The notes under the pieces: generated by a model
What the model was told of the DNA's origin: nothing
The model's input: only the letters and a program-made list of their open reading frames with translations
Databases searched by the model: none
Part shown: positions 1-8,058 of the stretch, piece after piece
Layout: every line of letters starts with the position of its first letter
Position numbering within the stretch: position 1 is the stretch's first letter
From: Gulosibacter massiliensis
GTDB taxonomy: Bacteria > Actinomycetota > Actinomycetes > Actinomycetales > Microbacteriaceae
Length of the DNA stretch: 13,456 bases
Direction of reading: 5' to 3'
Assembly (NCBI GenBank): GCA_945901035.1
Contig: CAMDKN010000015.1
Location: 1-13,456 of the forward strand
Translations under genes and position numbers: made by a program

Positions 1-507
1 GACCCGTCCGTCCCCGTATCGCGCGATGTTCCGTTCGGCCCACGCCGCCGCGAGGGGGAAAAGTTCGATGGCGTAGACCTCGGCGCTGGGCACCTCGGTT
101 GCCAGTGCTAGTGCGAGCGCGCCGGTTCCTGTCCCCAGATCGACGGCCCGCGGGGTCGCCGACGGGACCTGTCGTAGTGCTTCGATCGCCCATTCGGCGA
201 CGAGTTCCGTTTCGGGTCGGGGCACAAGCACCCCGGGTCCAACCTCAAGCACGAGGTGGCGAAACGGCGATTCACCGGTGATGTGCTGCAGCGGCTCGCG
301 CGCCTGACGGCGAAGCGCCAACTGTTCGATGCGCGCGACCACGTCGGCGTCGAGTTCCGCACCCATGAAGGCATTCGTGGCGACCTCACCGCGAGTCCAG
401 CCGGTCACGTGGCCGACGAGCAATTCGGCGTCCGCCAGAGCGGACTCGATTCCCGCTCGACCAAAACGATCCGCCAGATCACTCACCAGCGTGCCGACGG
501 TGGTCAC
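1..507 (-). CDS. prmC: PrmC (HemK), release factor glutamine methyltransferase, C-terminus cut by window edge
   Basis: This frame gives the first 169 residues of the enzyme that uses S-adenosylmethionine to methylate the glutamine of the GGQ motif in release factors 1 and 2. Visible family signatures are the N-terminal helical domain ending in REPLQHITG (residues 70-78), then [15 protein letters not shown] (89-103), and the SAM-binding motif [16 protein letters not shown] (122-136). The NPPY substrate-binding motif lies beyond the left edge, so the catalytic end cannot be checked. The start is a GTG that overlaps the prfA stop (GTGA, 4-base overlap), which implies translational coupling; the nearest Shine-Dalgarno-like GGAG lies rather far upstream. 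Its substrate, PrfA, is the gene immediately upstream, the usual arrangement in bacteria. The frame is open throughout. Confidence 0.95.
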   Translation of the reverse strand, partial: MTTVGTLVSDLADRFGRAGIESALADAELLVGHVTGWTRGEVATNAFMGAELDADVVARIEQLALRRQAREPLQHITGESPFRHLVLEVGPGVLVPRPETELVAEWAIEALRQVPSATPRAVDLGTGTGALALALATEVPSAEVYAIELFPLAAAWAERNIARYGDGRV

Positions 508-1589
508 GAGCCGGTGGACTCCGACAGGGCCTTCAGTCGGGCTTCTTCGTCGACGGTGATGCACGATTCGATGATGGGCTCGAGCGCGCCGTTCATCACC
601 TGGTCGAGGTTGTACGACTTGTAACCGGTCCGGTGATCGGCGATTCGATTTTCGGGGAAGTTGTAGGTGCGAATTCGCTCGGAACGGTCCATCCCGCGGA
701 TCTGGCTCTTGCGCGCGTCGCTCGCGACGGCGTCACGCTCTTCCTGCTGGCGCGCGAGAAGCCGGGCACGCAGAACGCGCATCGCCGACTCCTTGTTCTG
801 AATCTGGCTCTTCTCGTTCTGACAGGACACGACGATGCCGGTGGGAACGTGCGTGATGCGAACCGCCGAGTCGGTCGTGTTGACCGACTGTCCGCCCGGA
901 CCACCCGAGCGGAAGACGTCAATCCGAAGGTCGTTGGGGCTGATTTCGACTTCGTCGGGCTCGTCCACTTCGGGAAAAACCAGAACACCCGTCGTCGAGG
1001 TGTGAATTCGTCCTTGCGCCTCGGTCGCCGGGACGCGTTGCACTCGGTGGACACCACCTTCGTACTTCAACCGGGCCCATGCTCCGTTGGCGGGGTCGGA
1101 TGCGTTGGCCTTGATGGCGACTTGAACGTCCTTAAAGCCACCGAGATCGCTGTCGGTTTTGTCGAGGATTTCGACGCGCCAGCCTCGGCTGTCCGCATAC
1201 TGCGTGTACATCCGCAACAGGTCAGCGGCGAACAGGAAACTTTCGGCCCCGCCCTCGCCGCCCTTGATCTCCATGATGACGTCGCGACCGTCGTCGGGAT
1301 CCCGCGGAATGAGCAGTCGTCGCAGTTTTTCCTCGAGTTCGGTGACGCTCGCATCCATCGCGGGGATTTCCTGCGCGAACACCTCGTCGTCTTTCGCGAG
1401 TTCTTTCGCCGCGGCCAAGTCCTCTCGAGCCGCGCTCAAAGCCTCGTGCGTCGTGACGATCTGGTTCAGTTCGGAATAACGTCGATTGAGTTTCTTGGCG
1501 CGCGCCGGATCGGCGTGAATCGCCGAATCGGCAAGGTCCACCTGTAATTGCGCGTGTTCCGCAATCAGCCCATCAATCGATTCGAGCAC
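504..1589 (-). CDS. prfA: Peptide chain release factor 1 (RF1)
   Basis: RF1 recognises UAA and UAG in the ribosomal A site and triggers hydrolysis of the peptidyl-tRNA ester. The protein is 361 residues, normal for the family. The codon-reading PxT motif is present as P187-A188-T189, which identifies RF1 and not RF2. The catalytic loop [10 protein letters not shown] has GGQ at 232-234, and Q234 is the residue methylated by PrmC, encoded next door. The N-terminal coiled region (about 1-95) and the C-terminal basic part look complete. The start is GTG, preceded by AAGGG overlapping the TAA stop of the upstream rho-like gene, with only 8 bases between the two genes. It is therefore probably translated from the same mRNA as hom-thrC-thrB-rho. 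No rpmE (ribosomal protein L31) lies between rho and prfA, although that is common in actinobacteria. Confidence 0.98.
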   Translation of the reverse strand: MLESIDGLIAEHAQLQVDLADSAIHADPARAKKLNRRYSELNQIVTTHEALSAAREDLAAAKELAKDDEVFAQEIPAMDASVTELEEKLRRLLIPRDPDDGRDVIMEIKGGEGGAESFLFAADLLRMYTQYADSRGWRVEILDKTDSDLGGFKDVQVAIKANASDPANGAWARLKYEGGVHRVQRVPATEAQGRIHTSTTGVLVFPEVDEPDEVEISPNDLRIDVFRSGGPGGQSVNTTDSAVRITHVPTGIVVSCQNEKSQIQNKESAMRVLRARLLARQQEERDAVASDARKSQIRGMDRSERIRTYNFPENRIADHRTGYKSYNLDQVMNGALEPIIESCITVDEEARLKALSESTGS

Positions 1590-1597
1590 GGTCGCCC

Positions 1598-2842
1598 TTA
1601 GAGCGTGACGACGGCGGTCGCGACGTCGAGAAGCTCGTCACGAACGACACCGGCGAATCCGGCGGTCTGATTGTCAACAGTCGCGATGACGGTCAGCGAC
1701 CCACCCGTTTCGAGGGCGCGACCCGCACCGAAAAGGCGCTTGGCGGCCGAAAAGACGGCGGAATCGACGTTTCCGTCACCGAGCGGTCGTGATCCCTGGA
1801 TCACGGCGAGTTGGTTTTTGGCGACACGGGTCATCGAGTCGATAAGCACGACCACGTGGTGGCCTTTTTCGACGAGGCGCTTGGCCCGCGCGATGGCGAG
1901 GTCCGCGACCGTGACGTGTTCGTCGGCGTGACGGTCGTACGAGGACGCACTGACCTCGCCGCGAACGCCGCGGGTCAAGGCGGTGACGTCTTCGGGGAGG
2001 CCTTCGGCCACGACCACCATGAGGTGCGCGTCCGTCGCGCTCGCCGAAATCTCGGCGGCGAGGTCGCGAATGACGGACGTTCGCGTGGCTCCGGCGGCGG
2101 CATCGACGAGGACGCGGTCACCCTTCTTCACGCCGGCAAAACGACCCGTCAATCCGAGTGCGTCGTGTGCGTGGACCGCAATGAGGTCGGTGAAGTCGTC
2201 ACGCGTGACCGCTTCTTCCGGTGCGGCGCCATTGACGAAATCAATCGTCGCGAGCGCGTTGTACTTCTGGCGGTTCTGGAAGTCGTTGTCTCGCGGTTGA
2301 CGAATCGCGCCCACAATGGCGTCACCTTTGCGAAGGTTGTACTTCTTGACCTGTCCCAAAGCCACGTACACGTCGGCGGGGCTGGCGAGGTAGCCGGCGG
2401 TTCGGACGAACGCGTAGTTGTCGAGAATGTCGAGGATTCCGGCGACCGGGATGAGAACGTCGTCGTCGCTGACACCGTCAAAGTCGTCGTCACGACCGCG
2501 ACCGCGCTTGCGGTTGCGCTGGCGATTGCGGCCATTGTCGGTCTGGGCGTCGTCCGCTTCCGGCGAGTCCGTTTGTTCGCCAGCGTCGCCGTCCGTCGAG
2601 GAAGCGGCGGTTGCGCGGCCACGACCGCGGCCCCGGGTTCGGCGACCTGCAGGAGCGTCCCCGTCAGCGGACGGATCGGCAGTCTCGACGGGAGTGTCCG
2701 ATGATTCCGAGGTCGTGGGTTCTCCGACGATGACCTCGACAGGGGCATCGGCGGACTTTTTCGTCGCGCGACGCGGTGCACGCGCGCGGACAGGCGCCTC
2801 GGTGGTGCTGTCGACAGACGTGTCTGTTGGTTCGTTTTCCAT
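1598..2842 (-). CDS. rho: Degenerate Rho: transcription terminator homologue with ruined ATPase site and missing C-terminus
   Basis: True Rho is a hexameric RNA-dependent ATPase that ends transcription. Residues 1-125 are a low-complexity tail with RG-rich basic patches ([11 protein letters not shown] at 66-76, [13 protein letters not shown] at 105-117), as in actinobacterial Rho. Residues 130-185 are a well-conserved primary RNA-binding domain ([35 protein letters not shown]). The ATPase core is recognisable: [24 protein letters not shown] with Walker B D335, [21 protein letters not shown]. However, the Walker A region reads [10 protein letters not shown] (247-256) where Rho has PPKAGKT. The segment IDERPEEVT has become AEGLPEDVT (279-287), the Q- and R-loops are altered, and the protein stops at L414, before the DRKIAERR segment and the arginine finger. 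About 70 C-terminal residues are absent. The ATG has a strong AAGGAG 6 nt upstream. The frame is intact, so a conserved non-motor role is possible (inference); slow decay is the alternative. Confidence 0.85.
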   Translation of the reverse strand: MENEPTDTSVDSTTEAPVRARAPRRATKKSADAPVEVIVGEPTTSESSDTPVETADPSADGDAPAGRRTRGRGRGRATAASSTDGDAGEQTDSPEADDAQTDNGRNRQRNRKRGRGRDDDFDGVSDDDVLIPVAGILDILDNYAFVRTAGYLASPADVYVALGQVKKYNLRKGDAIVGAIRQPRDNDFQNRQKYNALATIDFVNGAAPEEAVTRDDFTDLIAVHAHDALGLTGRFAGVKKGDRVLVDAAAGATRTSVIRDLAAEISASATDAHLMVVVAEGLPEDVTALTRGVRGEVSASSYDRHADEHVTVADLAIARAKRLVEKGHHVVVLIDSMTRVAKNQLAVIQGSRPLGDGNVDSAVFSAAKRLFGAGRALETGGSLTVIATVDNQTAGFAGVVRDELLDVATAVVTL

Positions 2843-2848
2843 GCGTTA

Positions 2849-2854
2849 CTCCTT
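2849..2854 (-). promoter_or_regulatory. Ribosome binding site of the rho-like gene
   Basis: AAGGAG (CTCCTT on the + strand) lies 6 nt before the ATG at 2842. It is among the strongest Shine-Dalgarno sites in the window and argues that the degenerate Rho is still translated well. Confidence 0.75.
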
Positions 2855-2877
2855 GATGTGTCACACCACCCGGACCA

Positions 2878-2892
2878 ACCGCACAACGCGGT
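2878..2892 (-). other. Small hairpin in the thrB-rho spacer
   Basis: ACCGC-GTTGT-GCGGT forms a perfect 5-bp stem with a 5-nt loop in the 87-bp gap between thrB and rho. It has no following U-tract, so it is not a standard intrinsic terminator. It could be a leader structure or chance; I see no convincing promoter in this spacer. Confidence 0.25.
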
Positions 2893-2929
2893 ATGAAGTG
2901 GAGTGAATCTGAACCTGCTCGGGATCCGG

Positions 2930-3877
2930 TTAGAGACCGTCTCCATCGGGCAGTACCTCTACCGTAGCACCCTTGAAGTCCACCGCCAGCATGAGGCACT
3001 CCCACGAGGTTTCCGTCGACTTCTCCACAATGGCAGCAGCGCGCTCGCGCTCGACCGGGTCATCGGTCAAAACCAGCACCGAGGGGCCCGCTCCGGAGAC
3101 GACCGCCGCGAACCCTTCGTCTCGGAGACGTCGAATGAGCGCGCTCGTTTCCGGCATGGCCTCGGCGCGATAGTCCTGATGAAGTTTGTCCTCGGTAGCC
3201 GCGTGAAGCAACTCGGGACTTTGAATCAACGCAGCGATGAGCAACGCCGAACGCGACACGTTGAACACCGCGTCTTCGTGCGGAACGGTGTCCGGCTGGA
3301 GGCTTCGCGCCGCTGTCGTGCTCATCGTGAGGTCCCTCGGGACAGCCACGAGCAGCGAGACTCCGCGGTGAACCGTGAGCTTCTTGTGCTGTGGGCCCTC
3401 GGGCGTCACCCACGCAATTGAGAGTCCTCCGAACAGCGCGGGAGCAACGTTGTCGGGGTGTCCCTCGAGTTTCGTCGCAAGGGTGAGGAGACCGTCGGTG
3501 TCGATCTCGACAATGCCGGCCAACAAGCCTTTGGCGATCATGATTCCCGCCACAATGGCCGCTCCGGAGGAACCCATCCCACGACCGTGCGGGATCGCGT
3601 TGTGACACACCAATTCGACCGACGGAGCCTCGATTCCGTAAGCGCTGAACGTCGACACGATCGCCTGAATCACCAGATTCGACTCGTCCGTCGCGACGGA
3701 ACCCTCGCCCACTCCGTGGATGGTCGCGTGGGACGAGGGGCCGTCGATCACGGTCGCCGTGATGTCGTCGTACAACGACAGCGCGAGCCCCAAGGTGTCA
3801 AAGCCTGGTCCGAGGTTTGCCGATGTTGCCGGAACCTTGACGGTTACCGACCGGCCGACGGGGACACGACCCGACAC
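2930..3877 (-). CDS. thrB: Homoserine kinase
   Basis: ThrB is a GHMP-family kinase that uses ATP to phosphorylate L-homoserine, the substrate of threonine synthase. The 315-residue protein has the three family motifs in order: N-terminal VPATSANLGPGFDTLG (15-30), the phosphate-binding glycine loop PHGRGMGSSGAA (96-107), and the C-terminal SGAGPSVLVLTDD (261-273). Length and motif spacing are normal and no key residue appears lost. The start is a GTG sharing one base with the TAG stop of thrC (TAGTG), with only a weak GGGG upstream, so translation is probably coupled to thrC. An 87-bp gap separates its TAA stop from the rho-like gene. Confidence 0.97.
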   Translation of the reverse strand: MSGRVPVGRSVTVKVPATSANLGPGFDTLGLALSLYDDITATVIDGPSSHATIHGVGEGSVATDESNLVIQAIVSTFSAYGIEAPSVELVCHNAIPHGRGMGSSGAAIVAGIMIAKGLLAGIVEIDTDGLLTLATKLEGHPDNVAPALFGGLSIAWVTPEGPQHKKLTVHRGVSLLVAVPRDLTMSTTAARSLQPDTVPHEDAVFNVSRSALLIAALIQSPELLHAATEDKLHQDYRAEAMPETSALIRRLRDEGFAAVVSGAGPSVLVLTDDPVERERAAAIVEKSTETSWECLMLAVDFKGATVEVLPDGDGL

Positions 3878-4956
3878 TAGTGCCCCGCAACCAAACCCAG
3901 CACGCTGGCGATCTCTGCGACATCAACGGGAACGATCTGGGGCATTGCCTCTGTCCCGTCGGCGCGCTTCAGCCCCCACTGCGGATCCTTTAGACCGTGA
4001 CCCGTCACCGTGACGACACACACGGCGTCTTTGGGGATGGCACCCGCCTCGGCACGCTCCAACAAACCAGCGACGGAGGCGGCGGAGGCTGGCTCGACGA
4101 AGATTCCGACCTCGGCGGACAGGATTCGCTGTGCGAGCAGAATGTCGGCGTCGCTAATGGCTCCGAAGTACCCGTCCGAATCGTCGCGCGCAGCGATAGC
4201 CAAGTCCCACGAGGCGGGATTGCCGATGCGGATCGCCGTGGCGAGCGTTTCGGGATTCTTGACCGGTTTGCCCTCGACGAGCGGCGCTGAACCGGCCGCC
4301 TGGAACCCGAACATTCGGGGCAGGACGTCCGTCACGCCTCGGGCGATTTCTTCGCGGTAGCCGCGGTGGTAGGCGGTATAGTTTCCTGCGTTCCCGACGG
4401 GTATGAAGTGGAAGTCGGGGGCTCGTTCGAGCACCTCGACGATCTCGTACGACGCCGTCTTCTGGCCCTCGATTCGGTCATTGTTGACCGAGTTGACGAG
4501 GTGGACCGGGTAATTGGCGGCTAGGTCGCGGGCGATGTCGAGACAGTCATCGAAGTTCCCCTGCAACTGCAGGATTTCGGCGTCGTGGGCGACGGCCTGG
4601 CTCAGCTTGCCCATCGAGATTTTGCCCTCCGGCACGAGCACCGCCGCGGTGATTCCCGCGTGCGTCGCATAGGCCGCTGCGGACGCGGACGTGTTTCCGG
4701 TCGAGGCGCAGATGACCGCCTTGGCCCCTGCCTCCACTGCCTTCGAAATCGCCATCGTCATTCCGCGATCTTTGAACGAACCCGTCGGGTTCATTCCCTC
4801 GTACTTGACGTAGACCTTGGCGCCGGTTCGCTCGGACAACGTGCGAGCATAGATAAGAGGCGTGCCACCCTCGCCCAGCGTGATGATGGGCGTTGCATCG
4901 GTGACATCCAGTCGGTCACGATATTCGTGCAACAGGCCGCGCCATTGATGCGACAT
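3877..4956 (-). CDS. thrC: Threonine synthase
   Basis: ThrC is a pyridoxal-phosphate enzyme that converts O-phospho-L-homoserine to L-threonine and phosphate. The 359-residue protein is the compact actinobacterial/Gram-positive type. The PLP lysine is K62 in GMNPTGSFKDRGM (54-66). Other cofactor-pocket segments are STGNTSASAAAYA (85-97), the glycine-rich phosphate-binding loop VGNAGN (187-192), and TGHGLKDP near the C-terminus (318-325). The start ATG overlaps the hom stop by one base (TAATG) and follows a GAAGGG ribosome binding site, which fits efficient re-initiation. The stop overlaps the thrB start. Together with hom and thrB it completes the threonine branch of the aspartate family. Confidence 0.97.
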   Translation of the reverse strand: MSHQWRGLLHEYRDRLDVTDATPIITLGEGGTPLIYARTLSERTGAKVYVKYEGMNPTGSFKDRGMTMAISKAVEAGAKAVICASTGNTSASAAAYATHAGITAAVLVPEGKISMGKLSQAVAHDAEILQLQGNFDDCLDIARDLAANYPVHLVNSVNNDRIEGQKTASYEIVEVLERAPDFHFIPVGNAGNYTAYHRGYREEIARGVTDVLPRMFGFQAAGSAPLVEGKPVKNPETLATAIRIGNPASWDLAIAARDDSDGYFGAISDADILLAQRILSAEVGIFVEPASAASVAGLLERAEAGAIPKDAVCVVTVTGHGLKDPQWGLKRADGTEAMPQIVPVDVAEIASVLGLVAGH

Positions 4957-6269
4957 TAGAGCCCTTCCACTCGCAACACACTCACGACTCGTTCGACAAC
5001 CGGCGACGCCGCGAGGGCGGTCACGGTCGCAGCGAGATCGGCTTCGGTCGCCTCGTGAGTTCCGACTACCAGCGTAGCGGTGGGTGCCTCGCCGTTCGTT
5101 CCCAGAACCTTTTGCTCGACCGATTCGACCGACACTCCGTGGGCGGCGAATGATGCGGCGATGTCCGCGAGGACGCCCGACGCATCGGTGACCTCGAGTG
5201 AGATGTGGTACCGCGTTCGAATTTCGGAAATCGGAAGGATCGGAAAAGTGGCGTGGGTGCTTTCGGCGAGTCCCGGCCCGCCGACGACGTGACGTCGCGC
5301 CGCTGACACGAGGTCACCGAGAACGGCGGAGGACGTTTCGAGTCCGCCGGCGCCAGCCCCGTAAAACATGAGCGAACCCGCCGCTTCCGCCTGGACGAAA
5401 ACCGCGTTGTTCGCTCCGTGAACGGCGGCCAGAGGGTGGTCCAGTGGGACCATCGCCGGGTACACGCGCGCGCTGACGCCTTCGACCCCGTTCGCTCCGA
5501 CAACGCGTTCGCAAATTGCGAGCAGTTTGACGACATACCCGGCTTTGCGGGCGGCCTGAATCTGTTCACGGGTGACCGACGTGATGCCTTCGCGGTACAC
5601 GCTGTCGACGGGGACGTGCGTGTGGAAGGCGAGCGACGCGAGAATCGACACCTTCTGGGCGGCATCGAATCCTTCCACGTCGGCGGTCGGATCCGATTCG
5701 GCGTAGCCGAGTTGTTGGGCCGTCGCAAGCGAGTCCTCCATCGACTCCCCCATGGTGTCGATTCGGTCGAGGATGAAGTTGGTCGTCCCATTGACGATTC
5801 CGAGGATCCGCGTGACGCGGTCCCCCGCGAGAGATTCGCGCAGAGGACGAATGATGGGAATCGCACCGCCGACGGCGGCTTCGTAATAGACCTGAGCGCC
5901 GACCTGCGCGGCCGCGGCAAAAATTTCCGGCCCGTGATGAGCGAGGAGTGCCTTGTTCGCCGTGACGATGTCCGCCCCCGCATTGATCGCCGCGAGCACC
6001 AGCGTCCGAGCGGGCTCGATACCGCCCATAAGTTCAACCACAATGTCGGCTTTGCGCACGAGTTTCTCAGCGTCGGTGGTGAGAAGGTTTGCTGGAATCA
6101 CCGCGTCACGCTTGCCTTTGAGGTCGCGTACGGCAACCCCCACCAGTTCGATTCCCGCACCGATCCGAGCGGCGAGCTCGTCTCCGTGGTTCAGAATCTG
6201 ATCCGCGACCTGCGCACCGACACTCCCCGCGCCGAGGAGCGCGATTCGCAGGTTCCGATATTCGATCAC
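4956..6269 (-). CDS. hom: Homoserine dehydrogenase with C-terminal ACT domain
   Basis: This enzyme reduces L-aspartate-4-semialdehyde to L-homoserine with NAD(P)H, the branch point to threonine and methionine. The 437-residue protein has an N-terminal Rossmann fold (IALLGAGSVGAQVA, 9-22), VTANKALLA (102-110), the catalytic core with YYEAAVGGAIPIIRPL (128-143), GIVNGTTNFIL (157-167) and the catalytic-lysine segment DAAQKVS (202-208). A C-terminal ACT domain starts at about residue 354 (YHISLEVTDASGVLADIA), so feedback inhibition by threonine is likely, as known for actinobacterial Hom. It is a stand-alone enzyme, with no fused aspartate kinase. The start is GTG, preceded by GGAAGGA with 7-nt spacing. 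It is the first gene of the hom-thrC-thrB run. A perfect 12-bp palindrome lies in its leader. Confidence 0.97.
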   Translation of the reverse strand: MIEYRNLRIALLGAGSVGAQVADQILNHGDELAARIGAGIELVGVAVRDLKGKRDAVIPANLLTTDAEKLVRKADIVVELMGGIEPARTLVLAAINAGADIVTANKALLAHHGPEIFAAAAQVGAQVYYEAAVGGAIPIIRPLRESLAGDRVTRILGIVNGTTNFILDRIDTMGESMEDSLATAQQLGYAESDPTADVEGFDAAQKVSILASLAFHTHVPVDSVYREGITSVTREQIQAARKAGYVVKLLAICERVVGANGVEGVSARVYPAMVPLDHPLAAVHGANNAVFVQAEAAGSLMFYGAGAGGLETSSAVLGDLVSAARRHVVGGPGLAESTHATFPILPISEIRTRYHISLEVTDASGVLADIAASFAAHGVSVESVEQKVLGTNGEAPTATLVVGTHEATEADLAATVTALAASPVVERVVSVLRVEGL

Positions 6270-6285
6270 AGGGTGTTCCTTCCCA

Positions 6286-6315
6286 AATACATGTCTCGAG
6301 ACAGTAAATCAGCAA
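6286..6315 (-). promoter_or_regulatory. Possible hom promoter
   Basis: On the minus strand TTGCTG (6315-6310) and TGTATT (6291-6286) are separated by 18 nt. The match to sigma-70 consensus is partial (3/6 and 4/6). The predicted start point would fall very near the Shine-Dalgarno sequence, which weakens the case. Confidence 0.25.
6292..6303 (-). promoter_or_regulatory. Perfect 12-bp palindrome, candidate operator upstream of hom
   Basis: TGTCTCGAGACA is its own reverse complement. It sits 22 bases before the hom GTG in the only sizeable gap between sufU and the threonine genes, abutting the candidate -10 box. A dimeric repressor could bind here, but perfect 12-bp palindromes are expected a few times by chance in a window this long. 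Confidence 0.35.
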
Positions 6316-6343
6316 GTGTTTCAGGGCGCACGGTCGACACGGG

Positions 6344-6790
6344 CTAGTTTCTCGATTCTTGGGTGAGGAGCAGGCTGTCTTCGGCGGCGACCCACGCCAA
6401 CATGGCGCACTTGACTCGGGCAACGAACTTGGACACACCGGACAGGGCGGCGAGGTCGCCGAATTCTTCTTCGGGCAACACGATTGTTCCGCGCGAGCGC
6501 ATCGCTTCACGGAATCCGTTCGCGAAGCGTTCGAAGTCTGCAACCGACATCCCCGTCGCTTCGGAGGTCATGAGCGACGCCGAAGCTTGCGAAATCGAAC
6601 AGCCGGAGCCCTCCCACTCGAAGGCGGTGATGGTTTCGCCGTCGTCGCTGAGCCGGACCGTGAGCGTGATTTCATCCCCACAGGTCGGGTTGTACTGGTG
6701 CGAGGGGAAGCCGCCCTCGTTCAGTCCGTACCCGGCGCGTTTCTTGTTGTGGTCAAGAATGATTTGTTGGTACAGATCGTCGAGTTGCAT
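6344..6790 (-). CDS. sufU: SufU, zinc-dependent sulfurtransferase partner of SufS
   Basis: In Gram-positive SUF systems, SufU accepts persulfide sulfur from the cysteine desulfurase SufS and passes it on for iron-sulfur cluster assembly. The 148-residue protein has the zinc-ligand set typical of SufU: C37 and D39 in NPTCGDE, C64 in GSGCSIS, and C128 in RVKCAMLAW. The insertion between the second and third cysteines that distinguishes SufU from IscU scaffolds is present (about 95-120). The start ATG overlaps the sufS stop by one base (TGATG) and follows a GGGGAG site 5 nt away, so it is coupled to sufS. It is the last gene of argS-sufS-sufU; a 74-bp gap then leads to hom. No sufB, sufC or sufD is in the window. 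Confidence 0.95.
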   Translation of the reverse strand: MQLDDLYQQIILDHNKKRAGYGLNEGGFPSHQYNPTCGDEITLTVRLSDDGETITAFEWEGSGCSISQASASLMTSEATGMSVADFERFANGFREAMRSRGTIVLPEEEFGDLAALSGVSKFVARVKCAMLAWVAAEDSLLLTQESRN

Positions 6791-8058
6791 CAGGACTCCC
6801 CAAAGTAGCGGCGAACATCGGCGAGAGCCGCGACGGCGATTGCAACATCGTCCACCGTCGAATACATTCCGAGCGAGAACCGCGTCGACGAATCAACGCC
6901 GAGGCGTTTGTGGAGCGGCTGGGCACAGTGGTGTCCGACGCGCGCCGCAATTCCGCGGGAATCAAGGTACTGACCCACGTCGTGCGGGTGAACGCCGTCG
7001 ATCGCGAAGCTGACCAGTCCGACGCGGTGGACGCCTGTGTCGGTTCCAAGAATCGTGACGTGAGGGATGTCGGCGACCGCCGCATACATCTCGGCACCGA
7101 GCGACTCTTCGTGTGCTGCGATTGCGTCGACCCCGACAGTGTCAAGGTACGACACCGTGTGGGCCCACCCGATCGCCTGAGTCAGGCGAGGTGTGCCCGG
7201 TTCGAACTTGGCCGGCGCGGGAAGGTAGTCCGAGGAGTCGTACTCGACGCGGGTGATCATCGAGCCGCCGGTCAGAACAACCGGCATTTCGGCGAGCGCG
7301 TCAGCGGTTCCCCAGAGCGCACCGATTCCGGTCGGTCCGTACATCTTGTGTGCCGAGAACGCGACGAAGTCGGCCCCGTAGGACTCGACGTCGAGTCGGC
7401 CGTGTGCGGCGGACTGACAGGCGTCCACGACAACGCGTGTCCCGGCGGCTCGTGCTCGGTCGGCAATTTCCCGCGTGGGGTTTGTGATGCCGAGGACGTT
7501 GGACACGGATGAGAAGGCCACGATGCGGGTGCGTTCGCTGAGGACCGATTCGACGGCGTGCACGGTCAGTTCGCCGCCGTCCGTCACCGGGGCGACACGG
7601 ATTACGGCGCCGGTTTGCCGAGCGACCTCCTGCCAGGGGACGAGATTCGCGTGGTGTTCGGATTCGGTGACAACGATCTCGTCGCCCTCGCGCAGAGCGA
7701 ATCGCGCGGGCGAACCAACCGCCGACGCCAGTCGAACGGCGAGCGCGACGAGGTTGATCGATTCCGTCGCGTTCGACGTGAAAACCATCTGGTTGGGCCG
7801 CGATCCGACAAAGCCGGCAATCGTCGCCCGCGCATCGTCATATGCTTCGGTCGCCTCGGCCGCGAGCGTGTGTGCCCCTCGATTCACCGCAGCGGTGTGA
7901 CGGAGGGCGAATTCGGATTCGACATCGACAGCCCCGCGCGGGCGAAGGCTCGTGGCCGCGGTGTCGAGGTATACCAGCGGATGCCCGTTGACGGTTTCCG
8001 ACAGCTCGGGGAATTCCGCGCGGATTGCGGCGCTCTGTTCGGCGGTGAACTGGCTCAC
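6790..8058 (-). CDS. sufS: SufS-type cysteine desulfurase
   Basis: SufS is a PLP enzyme of aminotransferase class V that removes sulfur from L-cysteine, yielding alanine and an enzyme-bound persulfide. The 422-residue protein shows YLDTAATSLRP (30-40), TESEHHANLVPW (131-142), DACQSAAHG (212-220), the PLP lysine K238 in SAHKMYGPTGIG, and the persulfide cysteine C378 in ARVGHHCAQP (372-381). This is the SufS group II form. The frame stays open far upstream, but that part is antisense to argS codons. I choose the GTG at 8058, which overlaps the argS stop (GTGA, 4 bases), has GGAG 5 nt upstream and gives a family-typical N-terminus. Its partner sufU follows with a one-base overlap. Confidence 0.95.
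   Translation of the reverse strand: MSQFTAEQSAAIRAEFPELSETVNGHPLVYLDTAATSLRPRGAVDVESEFALRHTAAVNRGAHTLAAEATEAYDDARATIAGFVGSRPNQMVFTSNATESINLVALAVRLASAVGSPARFALREGDEIVVTESEHHANLVPWQEVARQTGAVIRVAPVTDGGELTVHAVESVLSERTRIVAFSSVSNVLGITNPTREIADRARAAGTRVVVDACQSAAHGRLDVESYGADFVAFSAHKMYGPTGIGALWGTADALAEMPVVLTGGSMITRVEYDSSDYLPAPAKFEPGTPRLTQAIGWAHTVSYLDTVGVDAIAAHEESLGAEMYAAVADIPHVTILGTDTGVHRVGLVSFAIDGVHPHDVGQYLDSRGIAARVGHHCAQPLHKRLGVDSSTRFSLGMYSTVDDVAIAVAALADVRRYFGES

Noticed and set aside
1598..1700. Frameshift or sequencing error as the cause of the short Rho
   Set aside because: I looked for the missing tail in the other frames. prfA begins 8 bases after the stop, so there is no room for it, and the altered Walker A lies well inside an uninterrupted frame.
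1811..2704. A 297-codon open frame on the + strand opposite the rho-like gene
   Set aside because: It is valine- and arginine-rich with no family motifs, the typical mirror of a GC-rich gene; the minus strand has the clear Rho domain.
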